Shown: in pieces, positions 1 to 10,550 of the stretch
Layout of the letters: each line of letters starts with the position of its first letter
How positions within the stretch are numbered: the stretch's first letter is position 1
Assembly: GCF_902686445.1 (NCBI RefSeq)
Contig: NC_062219.1
Coordinates: 145,496,057-145,560,056 of the forward strand
Length of the DNA: 64,000 nt
Source: Sciurus carolinensis
Lineage: Eukaryota; Chordata; Mammalia; Rodentia; Sciuridae
Reading direction: 5' to 3'
Program-made: the position numbers and the translations under genes
Notes under the pieces: generated by a model
Databases searched by the model: none
What the model was told of the DNA's origin: nothing
What the model saw: the letters and a program-made list of their open reading frames with translations, nothing else

Positions 1-267
1 CAGGAGACCTGGAGCCATTCTCTGTAAACACATAAGTACTGATGCTTTCTTCTGTGCTAGGCACCGTGGCAGAGCCTAGGAATGAAATCAGTGACCAGGG
101 ACAGTCCCTTCCTCATGGAGCTAGACCGAGCCAGGAAAATGGGTAAGTGAAAAGCAGTAACAATGCCTGGTAAGCCCTGGGCCCTGGGCTCCCCAGGACC
201 AGAAACAAAAAAAGATTTTGATACACTGTGTTGATGGTCTGTGTTGCAGATTAAAAACAAGGGGCCA

Positions 268-405
268 CGGGGCCTGGGATTGCTCAGTGGTACAGCGCTC
301 ATCTAGCATATGTAAGGCACTGGGTTCAAGTCTCAGCACCGCATAAAAATAGACAAAATAAAGGTATTGTGTCCATCGGCAACTAAAAAAATTAAAAAAA
401 AAAAA
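268..405 (+). mobile_element. ID SINE with extended 3' tail, flanked by TSDs
   Basis: This is a tRNA-derived ID element. The promoter-like 5' part has an A-box region (TTGCTCAGTGGTACAGCGC) and a B-box-like GGTTCAAGTCTC, followed by CAGCACCG. An unusual tail after the ID core contains AAAGGTATTGTGTCCA and ends in a run of A. The 15-bp sequence AAAAACAAGGGGCCA lies at 253-267 and again at 406-420, which is a clear target-site duplication from L1-type retrotransposition. The extended tail recurs at 55285-55412 in this window, so it belongs to the subfamily and is not a chance join. Confidence 0.9.
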
Positions 406-420
406 AAAAACAAGGGGCCA

Positions 421-1107
421 GGGACACAGGGAAGAGGGGCTCCTAACCCTATTTTGGAAGGCCAAGAGACCAATGGCCTGTGCTAAGTCCCAAAAGAGAT
501 GCAGTAGAGCTTGAGATCAGAACTTTATTATAAAAATACTGCTACCTACTTCAGAAGGGCCTGTCTTCCTAGCCTGAAGATAGAACATGGTGGTCACTTT
601 AGCAGGCAGAGCCCACATTATTCATGTTGAGGGACCATCTTTATCAAACAACTGGTCCTTGGGTAAAGAAAAAAAAAAAAAAAATAACTTAAAATCCCTT
701 CTGTTCTCTTTTCAGAGAAAGCAAATGTGCACACCCAGGTCGATATTGCCTGGAGCAGTCCAACAGGAGTGAGCACCCAGCACTGCTGTGGAATTTGATT
801 CTACTGAAGAGCGATTCAGGAGTTTGAAGGAAAAGGCATGTAGATGACCCGAGCTGAGTCACGTGTCTCTAGTTTCCCTTTCATGGCAGCATTGTAATTC
901 TTAGCTTGTGCAGGAACATCGGTGCTCATGGCTGACACGCTGGACGAGTCTCACTCTGGAATGTCATGTGTGTGTCAGGTTTTGAACCAGCTTGATGAAC
1001 TGAAGCTAAGGGTCATTGGAAATGCCATAGCTGGAAAAGTTCCCAAGCACTTCCATTTCAGAGGCTATCCAGCTTCAGCCCGCATCAGCTTGGCCTCCAG
1101 AGGTCTC
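421..1107. other. Single-copy stretch, no gene recognised
   Basis: About 690 bases with only short open frames. It contains a 16-base A run near 668-683. No repeat family or exon was recognised, and there is no polyadenylation or splice arrangement that would support a gene. Confidence 0.5.
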
Positions 1108-1197
1108 TTTTGGAGTCTAAGAACTGTCATTTCTAACAAGCTCCCTGACCCTGCCGGTGTCGCTGGTCCGGGGACCACACTTTGAGAAGAACTGCTG
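1108..1197 (+). mobile_element. MER5A-like hAT-Charlie MITE, right half
   Basis: The segment runs from CATTTCTAACAAGCTCCC through a GCTGGTCCGGGGACCACAC block to a terminal TTTGAGAA...CTGCTG. This matches the right end of MER5A, a short non-autonomous hAT-Charlie element found across placental mammals. The left terminal repeat was not found, so the copy appears 5' truncated. It cannot move by itself, and its divergence suggests great age. Confidence 0.75.
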
Positions 1198-2542
1198 AAC
1201 TATTCTGATTATACTGACGAAGATACTAGAAACCAGAAAACATGTGACGTCTGTAGGATCACACCAATTCTTGGTGTCCTTCAGAGAAGAAGAAAATAAA
1301 ATAAAAGAAGGAAATAAAAATCCATGAAGATTCTTGGACCAAGCCCACACTGTCATTGGCTCTTAGGCACAAGTGAGACGTCGTCTCTGATTCTTAGTCA
1401 CCTTCCTTTCTCCTTCACCCAAGCCTGAAACACACTACCAAGCTCTAGGTGGAGTGGCAACGGTGACAAGGACCAGAGTCTGGTGCTGGAGGTACTTGGC
1501 ACTGGATCTCCAAGCACTCTGCGCAGGAACTCGGGAGAACTGGGTGAGCATGTCCTCGTCCACGCTCCCTGACATTCTGTTCCTGCAGATGGACTGAGAG
1601 AACCTGCTCCACCTGTCAGCCCTGCGCCTACTCAGGGACAGTAGCTGCTTTGACATGACCAAGCCCTAGAAGCCCTCCCAGACACAAAGGGACACAGCGG
1701 CCTCCCTCCCCCGGAACCCCACCATTGTGCGGGTTGTATTGGGGAGAATGACAGCCACAGCAGTTGTGGGACTTTCGGTGCTTTACAAAAATGGGGGAGG
1801 GAGGAGGTCTAAACAAAAGCAACTCCAGGCCTGTTTACCAGGGAGGAGGCTAATGGGCTTCCAGAGAAAGAGCAGGAAGCGTGTGCTTTCACTCTCATTT
1901 GTCAGCTCTGGGGTGAGGAGCCCAGAATGGACAAAGGTGCAGGCTGGCCTCCTTATCTTGTTGTCTCCCCTCCCCCTTTTTTACGAGGAGTTTGATGAGG
2001 GAAGACAAGTAAGCCATCAGATGGGGCCCTGGTCATTGGCAACGTCGTTTATTGAGTTGAAGGTGCATTGTTTAGGCATTAAGAGTTCAGAGGTCAAGTC
2101 TCTCTGACTGTTTATCATATCCAGGGCCAGAATATCACAGTTCCTCCGTTGGAGGAACTGATAGTTGTTGTTTAGAGCAATCGGATCACTAGAAGATCGT
2201 TTTGAGCAAACCATATCAGGATGGAAACCATATCATATCTGCAAGAGGCATGGTTCCGAACAAAACCAAAAGAAACAATAGTTCCGTCCACTGAATTGTT
2301 CTGCCCACTGAGGTGTCACAGTTACAGGACTGCTAAAAGCAGCTTGTGTTACTAGCGCTAAATTCCCCTCAGGTTCTTTTTAAGAATTACAGACCTATGT
2401 GATTTTTTTTTCCCTGAGATTTTTGATCATGATGTGACTTTAGAGAAGGGTTTGTGTGTTTCATTCCAAAGAATCCTAGTCTTAGTTGACCAGCTGGTTG
2501 AATAAGCCAATTCATAGTTATTTCATCATCTTATGGCACATA
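1198..2542. other. Single-copy stretch with a perfect 10-bp hairpin
   Basis: No gene or transposon is recognised in these roughly 1.3 kb. The longest open frame, about 126 codons at 1727-2107, has no supporting motif or splice context. The stretch contains the perfect inverted repeat at 2138-2160, and two close copies of AAACCATATCA near 2209 and 2226. Confidence 0.5.
2138..2160. repeat. Perfect inverted repeat (10-bp arms, 3-base loop)
   Basis: CAGTTCCTCC at 2138-2147 is followed by GTT and then by its exact reverse complement at 2151-2160. TATCA on the left and GATA on the right could extend the pairing past a two-base bulge. Either strand could form a tight hairpin. No terminator or RNA gene family is recognised around it. 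Confidence 0.9.
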
Positions 2543-3061
2543 CAGTGATGCATCACTTAACGATGGGACGCACTCTCAAAACATATCATTAAGTGATTCT
2601 ACGGTTGTGTGAGCATCGTAGAATTCACTGGCCCAAACCTAGATAGTCCAGACCCTCCCTCCATGTGGCCTCTTGATGCAGTCAAGAGAGGCGTGAACAC
2701 AGGATGTGTGAGGCTGCAAAACAGGGTTGACTGTTTATAGTGAACTATTTTCATAAACGTATACCCTGAAATAACAATAGAAAGCAGAATTTACAAAATA
2801 CCAACCGGTCTCACAGTTGTTCCTAATCATGACCACATATTATAAACGTTCCTAAACTGCACTCGTTACACTTTATACCACTTGAACAGCAGCTTTCCTG
2901 GCAGCAACATCACCACAAATGCATAAGCCATGGGCTCACTGATGTCACAATGGCTCTGACATCACCAGGTGATAGGACTTTCCAGCCCCATTATAATATG
3001 TGGGACCACTGTCAGAGATGCAGTCTTTTCGTTGACCAAACAGTCATGTAGTGCATGACTA
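2543..3061 (+). mobile_element. TcMar-Tigger-type DNA transposon (MER2-like)
   Basis: Both ends lie at TA dinucleotides, the target-site preference of Tc1/mariner elements. The left end CAGTGATGCATCACTTAACG and the reverse complement of the right end (TAGTCATGCACTACATGACT) pair as diverged terminal repeats. Internal landmarks such as ACCTAGAT, TGACATCACCAGGTGATAGG and TGGGACCACTGTC are those of the mammalian MER2/Tigger group. No transposase frame survives across the roughly 520 bp, so it is a non-autonomous or deleted relic. The exact subfamily is uncertain. Confidence 0.8.
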
Positions 3062-5540
3062 TATTTTATAAATCATTCATAGACCATACATAAATCAGTT
3101 ATCAACTAACTTTGGGAGCTGATCACTAATGGATAATCGTGGCTCTCTGATCACTCACCTGAAACTCCGTGGCGACTACCAAAGAGCCAGAACCCCTTTG
3201 CTAAGCCCACAAACGTCTCTTTACAAAGGAGTTAGGCGTTAGTTATTCCAAGCTTGGATCCGGAAGGGCCAATACTCTGGACTTTGTTTTTATTTTTTAT
3301 CTTAACGGCCTAGTTGAGAATTTTGAAAAGGGCAGGATCCCAGAACAGCAAGCGCACACCATGCTGAGCTACGATCTCACGCCATGCTGTAAAGAGAGTT
3401 AGAAACTCCCTCCAAAATTAAGTCCATTCCTGTTTGCATTCTCCCCTGGCCTCTGCGACTCCACACACACACAGGTAGAACTCCGATGTGGTTTTAGGGT
3501 GCTCAGGATCATAACCTAACCATCCAAGACTTGTGTAAGAATGCCCCCTATAAAACTCTCCTATTTTTAATTTTCAATCATGGGAATGGCTGAATTATTC
3601 TCAAAGAATGTTCAAAAATCCTCTGAGCTGTGTGAAGATTCATAATTTCAACAATTGCTAAGGCAGCTTAACCCTTATGTAGAATATTATGCATACAAAT
3701 GGGTTTATTTTGAACCAGTTCACACTATTAAACTTGAGTCTGGAACGAGCTTTATCCCAAGGCAGTGCTCAATAGCCTCACAGTAGCAAACACCTTGATT
3801 CTATGTCTTCCTGTTTGGTTGGCTCATTTTATATCTTTGCATGTTTAAATAGGCAGAGGGAGGGCTAATTAAAATGCAATCATGCAGATAAATTCTACCA
3901 TGTTCCTGAAAGGTAAAATGAAAACCTTTTGACTTCAAAATCTTTGTGATAGCCAAGGTAAAGCTATACATGATCCTGAACCCAGAGGAAACTTCATGAT
4001 TATCTCATGTTGAAAACCAAAACTCATTTCTGGGTCTGTCTCTTTGTTACATATGGAATGTATAACATGTTAATTATGAGTAATTTCTTGGGAAAGTCAA
4101 GACTCAGGGTTTCTGGTGCAAATGCTCAAATCTCAGGTTACTGAATACATTTGAATTGTCTGTGTTCTACCTGTAAAGTGGGAAGTATAATGTATATTAC
4201 AAAGCCTACTTCAGTCCAGAGTCAAGGGCAACTCCAAAACCAATGGTCAGGGATTATCCAGTGGATTCTCTATCAGGTCTGTGACTCACCAACTCTCAGG
4301 TGATCTTCATCACTAGCAACCAAAGGTAAAACTGTTATGCCGACATCTAGCAAACCATTTTGTGCCTATGATCCTTTGTGCCTCTGTGATAAGCTATAAT
4401 AAGGCACTGTTGCCAACTTTTGAGATTATAGACCCATTCGAGAATTTAATGAAAGCCATTGTTCCAGAGAACCAGCAGACAGGCCCATCCCACAAAACTG
4501 TGCACATGAATCCACTGATCCTCATATGCATACCTGTGGTGCTCAAGGTGGAACCCCAGGTCTCTTCCAACATGGACATTCCATATGTCTTTATCCAAGA
4601 CCTTGTTCTGGGGTCTAACCTGCCCGCTTTACTAACACTTCACACTGAAAAACTTAATCTTTGCAAAAAAGATCATTTAAAAAATTAATCTTTGCATTAG
4701 TGTGAGGATACTCTGCTGTGTGTACCATTTATAGCCCAGGAAATAACTAGAAACCATTTAAGTAACAACTGACTTGGCACACTTGAAAGCGCAAGATGGT
4801 CTAGGGGTTCTTGTCTGCGCACTGCAGAGGCCTGTATTCTACCACGGTCCTCATCTCTCGGTCATGGTCTCTCCCACACAGGTGCACACATTACAGTTTC
4901 AGCCCCAGGTTCAGACTAGTGCTGGACCTGCTTTGGTTACATCAGCACTCCTCCTGGGATGCTGCAGAAGGTCTAAAGGGTTACCCCAAACTCTCCTCCC
5001 CACCTCTCCAAATCTATTCTCGGAAAGCATTTCCCATGAAATGAACCAGAAAACAGCATGTTCCGTGGCCAAACGTACCTAGGAAACTCTGCACCTTGGA
5101 GATCCCCAAAGCATTGGGTTATATTGAAGTCTCCGAAAAGTCCTTCCTAAGGGTGCCATTCTAACTTTGTCTTACCCCTTGTTGTAAAAAACGTATGTGA
5201 TCATAGAATGATTTTTTTCCCCCTCTCAGTGATTGAAATAGACTTGGAGAGAAAAAGATCTGGTTTCTGCCATGTACTCAGGCAAAGGATTCTCAGTGAG
5301 CTTACCCTTGACTCTGTTTACTGGATCCATTTGCCATTCCTTTCACCTAAATATCACTTTGTTGGATGACCTCTTAGGTCTTGCCCAACGTGGCTCACTG
5401 GTGTGGTCAAGCCACCTGAGTCCATGCCCCTCCACTAGCAGTTCCCATGCACAGTTCTTTTTGGAACCCCCAATGCACATTTGCATATACAAAGACAGTT
5501 ACCATCCTGTCCAAGAAACAGACTCCACTGTCTCCTTTTC
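3062..5540. other. Repeat-poor AT-rich single-copy stretch
   Basis: Almost 2.5 kb without a recognised young repeat or a credible exon. A 108-codon open frame at 4362-4688 has no domain. Its DNA around 4430-4460 resembles an old dispersed mammalian repeat that I could not name. The rest is unassigned. Confidence 0.45.
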
Positions 5541-5544
5541 AAAT

Positions 5545-5700
5545 GTTGTTAAGCACAATCTTAGCAATTTGGAGGTGAAAGGACCTGAAAGATGACCAAT
5601 TCATTCTTCTAACTTCACAAATTAGAGAACAGACCTAAGAGGTTAAGTGACGACAGAATTAAGACCAGAGCCCAGATTTGGGGATTCCCAGTTTGGTGAT
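5545..5700 (-). mobile_element. MIR-family SINE, antisense
   Basis: The order AGATGACC..., ATTAGAGAACAGACCTAAGA, GGTTAAGTGACG and CCAGAGCCCAG is the reverse complement of the MIR core and 3' region, i.e. the familiar 'gaggaaactgaggc...ggttaagtgac' block. It is strongly diverged, as expected of this ancient tRNA-derived SINE. No target duplication is visible. Confidence 0.65.
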
Positions 5701-5907
5701 CCTATGAAGTGGTTAGATCCTCTGGGAGGAGGAGCACATGAGATTGATTCATCTCCCACAATAAATAGACGAATTTGCAATGAGGAGTGAGACCAGTAAT
5801 CCACACAGTGATCAGATTACACTCAGGTGTTCCCTTGGAAAGGACAGGATTAGCAATGAGAAGTTAGACTTTCTTAAGGAACTGGAGTACTGAGAAGGCA
5901 CTGTCTT

Positions 5908-6062
5908 GGGAATTAGACTCAGGAAGCTGATCCTATTCCGCATTCTCCCACTAACCAGTCAGAGGATCTTAATGTCATTGGGCCTCATCAGCTAAACAGC
6001 AAGTGGGACAACTACCTTTAGATCCCTTTTTGTCCCTCCTTTTAGGATTCTGTGAGTCCAAG
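5908..6062 (+). mobile_element. MIR-family SINE, sense
   Basis: It reads TTAGACTCAGGAAGCTGATC, then CCACTAACCAGTCAGAGGAT, GGGCCTCATCAGCTAAACAG and finally TTTAGGATTCTGTGA. This follows the order of a sense MIR variant (tRNA-related part, 'ccactaactagctgtgtgac', 'gggcctcagtttcc', 3' end). It lies about 200 bp from the antisense MIR at 5545-5700. Confidence 0.6.
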
Positions 6063-6326
6063 TTCCTTCCTTTAAATTGTTCTTCTTTGTCAGCATCCCT
6101 TTTTATATCTTAACACACAAACAACTATCCCTTGGTCTGCATGGCCATTCACTATATAGAGTAGAATCTTTTCGGTCTTACATTGGCATTAGGCAAACAT
6201 TCTCAAGATTCTTCAAGAAAACATCTTTAAAAAATTAAAATAAACCAGGAATCCATAGCCGTTGATTTGGTCTTGAACAGATATCAATTCTCCATCTCCT
6301 CCTGGAATCCCTGAATTAATTCCTCC

Positions 6327-6333
<7 letters not shown>

Positions 6334-6359
<26 letters not shown>
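6334..6359 (+). repeat. (CA)n microsatellite
   Basis: A pure CA dinucleotide run follows three CCCA units (from about 6325) and is followed by interrupted CA-rich sequence to about 6372. The pure tract is long enough to vary in length between individuals. Confidence 0.95.
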
Positions 6360-6372
6360 TCACATACACTCA

Positions 6373-9300
6373 CCAGTATCTACTTATTCTATTTCCGGAG
6401 CCAAGACCTGGAACTCTCAGGAAAGGCACAGCCATGTTGCATGTGAAGTCTAGACTACTCTCCATTTGGTAATCTCAGTTGCTTCCTGCAATATCAAATC
6501 ACAGCGTCATTAACCGGATTGTTATGACAGGGTCTCCTAATTCAAGTCTGTGGTAGCGCACTTAAATCATAACAACTATTAAACTGTTTCATTTATTTAA
6601 AGAATGTCCACTGCCCCCAGGGCCTCTGGGCATGGGTACAGAAATCCTGCTACAGAGAGGAGAGTCCGCAGCAGCTCTCAGTAAGCAACTAGCTGCTCAT
6701 TATCACACTTTCACCAGTGAGACTAAGTACATCAACAAGGATGAACTATAAGAAACATATGATTCTTGTTCACACTTACATAAAATAGTGACAGTGCTGT
6801 TAGTAATTAGTTACCAGATCCTCAATTGCTTTGTTCTTTGGCATTAGTAATATGCCACTTGAAGTTTTACACCAAATTAACATTACCCACATTCAACTGT
6901 TTCAAAGCCCTTTGAAAATGTGCTATACAAAAAGACAATCCGCCTGCCTGACTGTAAGACACGCACGTGAACTGTTTGCTTCCAGCCTCGAGTTGAGAGT
7001 GTGCAGAAACCCATTTCCGCCGGACCCCCCTTGGAACCAAGTCATACTGTTCTGACGTGATTACCTGGAGTTAAGGGGCTTGTCCACTATTATGAAAGAT
7101 AATTCCGCTATTCAAAGCTAATTCACCTGTCTGAGAAATAAGTTTATTAACCTGTAACTCTGTCAAATCGTCAGTCTCACAGATTAAAGTGAGGGAATGC
7201 AAATTCTGAATACAATCGAGGCATTTGCACTAAGACTTAGTCTGGTTCCATGGTCAGCTTGAAGATAGAAGCATAATGCCAGAATTCGGGAGGTAATATT
7301 AATTAGTTTTGTAATCAGTGCTGTTAAGCTATTAAGTCCATTAAATTCAGCTTTCAGTTTTCTGTTTGTAGAAAGCTAATGATATCTGTTGATGCCTAAA
7401 TTCCTCATGAAAATGAATGAGGAGGTAACTACAAAAAATGACTTCTATTTTGAAGAAAAAGTATTCTGGGATAAAGGGGATTAGCATAGGTGAGGCAGAA
7501 TCCCAAAACTGAGTTCTGAGTTCTTGTCCCAAAAAGCGGGTGTCTATGTTAACAGGAAAAAAACAAAACAAAAACAACCCTAGACAGCCACCACCTCGGC
7601 CTTATAAATGACCCATAGACAGTGTTTATACAGTCCTAGGGGTTTGTTTATTTGTTTGCTTGCTGCTGGCGTTTTAACTGGGAAATTGGATCTAAATCTT
7701 CTCACTGGATGACACATCCTTGTAAGGCCTGGAATCTCACTGCCTCATTTCCAAATCCATCTGAAACTCCCAAATCTTTGACTACCCATTTCTAATTGAA
7801 ATATCGATGTGCCAGTTAGCTGTCTGGTTGAGACGGGACAAATTGGATCCCAAAGCTCCAGATTTTGCCATCGGGTTGAGTGTTTTATGTGCTCTAAGTA
7901 GAGATTCTAGAATTATAGTTCAGCTTCTTCTTCCTGGTGTTCTAATGTAGTCAAACGCTGTGTTATTGCTATTGAATGTGCTATCTTCTGTGCATGGAAA
8001 TTCTCCCGATTCATTAAGAGAAGAAAAAGTTCTCAAGTTTTTCTTTGACTAGGGGAAGAACTGCATTTCGCTACCCAGCATTTTACCATGTTGCTCTTGT
8101 GACCTTATGAAAGATGTCTAGTTGGTTTAAAAGGACCCCTCTGTGAAACTGGAAGACGTTTGGGGGAGGGCGACACATTAAGTAACATGAAAGAAATTTA
8201 GACCTGTGATCTTTATTCTTATTATCATCATCAAATATATTGAATTAACCATCTCAGATATTATGAGAATGTAATTAATCATTTACTGGGAAGATATTCC
8301 TTAAATATTCACTTAAAGAACATAGTCTAGATTCTAATAAGATTTTAGTATGTTGGCAAACAGAAAAGAATTATAGGATTGGTAACAAATGTTTTGTTCC
8401 TGCAAGTAATTATTTCACTTAAAACAAAATACTCAACTTCTTTTCTCCTTCCACAATGTGAATTCTTCAATCCCTTTGGATAAAGGGCTTAGATGATCTG
8501 TTGTCTCTAGCTAGAATGACTGCATATGTTCCATAATATATCAGTTTCATCAGCCGCCATAGAATAGGCACATAGGACAATAAATCATTTTGGGAACTTC
8601 CTGAATCCCAGCCAAGTTGTAGACAATAAAAGATCCTGCTTGTAAAGTCAGCTATAAAAGTTAATTTCATACAGGTTCCCCAGCACACATGCCACGGTTC
8701 AGTTCCAAACAGATGTGATCTTGGAGCAGCAATGGAAAACGGCATGGAGCGTGTTCACTGACTTTCGGTATCCGGAGACCCAAAGGCTTGGTGTTTCGTG
8801 TAACCTCTGACCATTAACACATTGCAGCAGGTATGAGAAATGAATTCTTCAAGCTTTTCTAATGCCGAAGATACTGCTCTTTCCAGGCTTAAATATTCCT
8901 CCGGGTTGGAAAGATGATCCATCAAGTCAGACATGCAGAGACTGAGAAAATCTTCCCAGAGCAAAACAACAAAGACGACAGCAGACCGCTGGGGCTGTGT
9001 TCTGAAAGAATTGCTTGAAAGAACTTTATATATTTCCTGATTTTCTTTTGCCTGTCGATGTCCTAGCAGATAGCTGAGACAACTAGCCTCACCACTCACC
9101 CCGCGAGTGGACAGAAGAGGAGATCTGAAGGAAAGAGGAAGGTCGGACTTTGCCACATAAACCCAGTTACATGAATAGGTTTCAAATTAGTCTCTTTATC
9201 AAATATTGCACTTTGTCCTTGGCCGTGAGAGGCACTGTCAACTCTTCCCTATCCCCGCTGAGGCCCACTGTTTACCCTCACGCATTCCTAAGAGTCCCCA

Positions 9301-9838
9301 CGATCTTAGGCTAAACGCAGGTTTCTCCTGATTTTAAACAATAGTCGGGCTCCTGGGGAGTCACGTGTTCACTGAGTTTTGTAACGTGAGCCTTCTCTCT
9401 GCACTAGCAGAGCCGCCCATTAAAGGTTCTCTGGAATTGATTTGCAACAATAACGAGGAGTCTGTCGGTTTCATCTTTCCGTGGAATGGGGATTCTCAAA
9501 ATGGGATGTAGATGGACCAACCCTGCTGAGCCCGAGAGTTCAGAGCACCATTGGTGGTGGAGACACCATAGGACAGTTAAGGCCCAGGGCTGAATGAGGG
9601 CGTCATTAGCATATTAATCATGTGCCTGAAATTAATTAAGGCCAACCTAGGGATTAAGGAGCTCCAGGCCAAAAGAAAAATGGAATGATGATGTTCTGCG
9701 GTAAGTATTTTGATTATCATGCCATCTTACACCAGCAGAAGGCTTTAACATGATAACTGACATTTCTCGCTCGTTGTTCTACAACATGAGTATCAAGTCA
9801 GCCTCATACATTTGTGTGGGACTCCTACTTTGAGGAAA
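6373..9838. other. Repeat-poor AT-rich stretch, possible conserved non-coding DNA
   Basis: About 3.5 kb with essentially no identified transposon. It holds TAAT-rich clusters at about 7095-7345 and 9594-9660. The octamer ATGCAAAT is at 7197-7204, and AATTAATTAAG is near 9630. On the minus strand an open frame of about 133 codons (9156 to 8755, GTG-initiated) and a 92-codon one (8745-8467) carry no recognisable domain, and I treat them as chance frames. Absence of repeats in a repeat-rich window can reflect selective constraint, but that is inference. Confidence 0.45.
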
Positions 9839-9843
9839 CAGAG

Positions 9844-10157
9844 TGCTATAGTTTGGTCCATGCACTAAAGACTTGATCCCCAGTCTGTGGCACTTATTGG
9901 GATGTGGGACCTAGCAGAAAGAAGTTAGACCATTGGGGTGTACCCTTGAAGGACATATTCATTTCTCTCTCTTTCACTTCCTGACTGCCATGAGGTGAGT
10001 AGTTCTCACCATGATATAATGTACTACCACAGGTCCAAATCAACACAGCTATGTGACCATGGACCAAAACCTCTGAAACTATTAGTCAAAAATGAAACTT
10101 TTCTTCTCTTTGAGTTGTTTAATTTGGGTATTTTGTCACAGCAATAGAAAGCTGACA
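9844..10157 (+). mobile_element. Solo LTR, ERVL-MaLR type, with 5-bp TSD
   Basis: The element begins TGCTATAGTTTGG and ends AAAGCTGACA, so it has TG...CA boundaries. It is flanked by CAGAG at 9839-9843 and 10158-10162, a 5-bp target duplication. The 3' region (AACCTCTGAAAC..., GTATTTTGTCACAGCAATAG) resembles MaLR LTR ends. No internal retroviral sequence is attached, so it is a solo LTR left by recombination. A second copy of the same family lies at 42477-42821. Confidence 0.8.
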
Positions 10158-10184
10158 CAGAGAGGCTCGGTAACCTTAGGGAAC

Positions 10185-10550
10185 TGAATTTATTTCTTCT
10201 GCTGTAACAAAGTACCGTAGACCAGGAACTTAGAAATAATGTAAGATTATTTCTCACAGTTCTAGAAGCTGGGAAGTCTAAATTCAAGGTGCCAGGTGAT
10301 TCATATCTGGAAAGGGCTCACTCTTTGCTTCAAAGATGGCACTTTCTTTCTCTCCCTCATAGCAGAAGGGATGAAAAGACCGAAAGGGATGAACTTGCCT
10401 TCTCAGGTTTTTTATAAGGACACTAAACCCATCCATGGGAGTGGAACCTTCAAAACCTAACCACTTTCTAATGGTGCCATTTTTCATACCATCACCTTAG
10501 GGTTTAAGTTCTGGACTGTGAATTTTGCAGGGATATATACATTCAAAGCA
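10185..10550 (-). mobile_element. MLT1/MST-like LTR (ERVL-MaLR), antisense
   Basis: Read on the minus strand, the segment starts near TGCTTTGAATGTAT. It continues through a CACCATTAGAAAGTGG-type block and CTTATAAAAAACCTGAG, then 'CCAGCTTCTAGAACTGTGAGA' shortly before a TTTGTTACAGCAG end. This is the standard order of MLT1/MST-type LTRs. It sits 28 bp from the opposite-strand LTR at 9844-10157. No coding remnant is present. Confidence 0.75.

Noticed and set aside
8467..9156. Two minus-strand open frames (133 and 92 codons) that looked protein-like
   Set aside because: The larger one starts at GTG, neither contains a domain I recognise, and splice signals are not convincing. Frames of this length are expected by chance in 64 kb.
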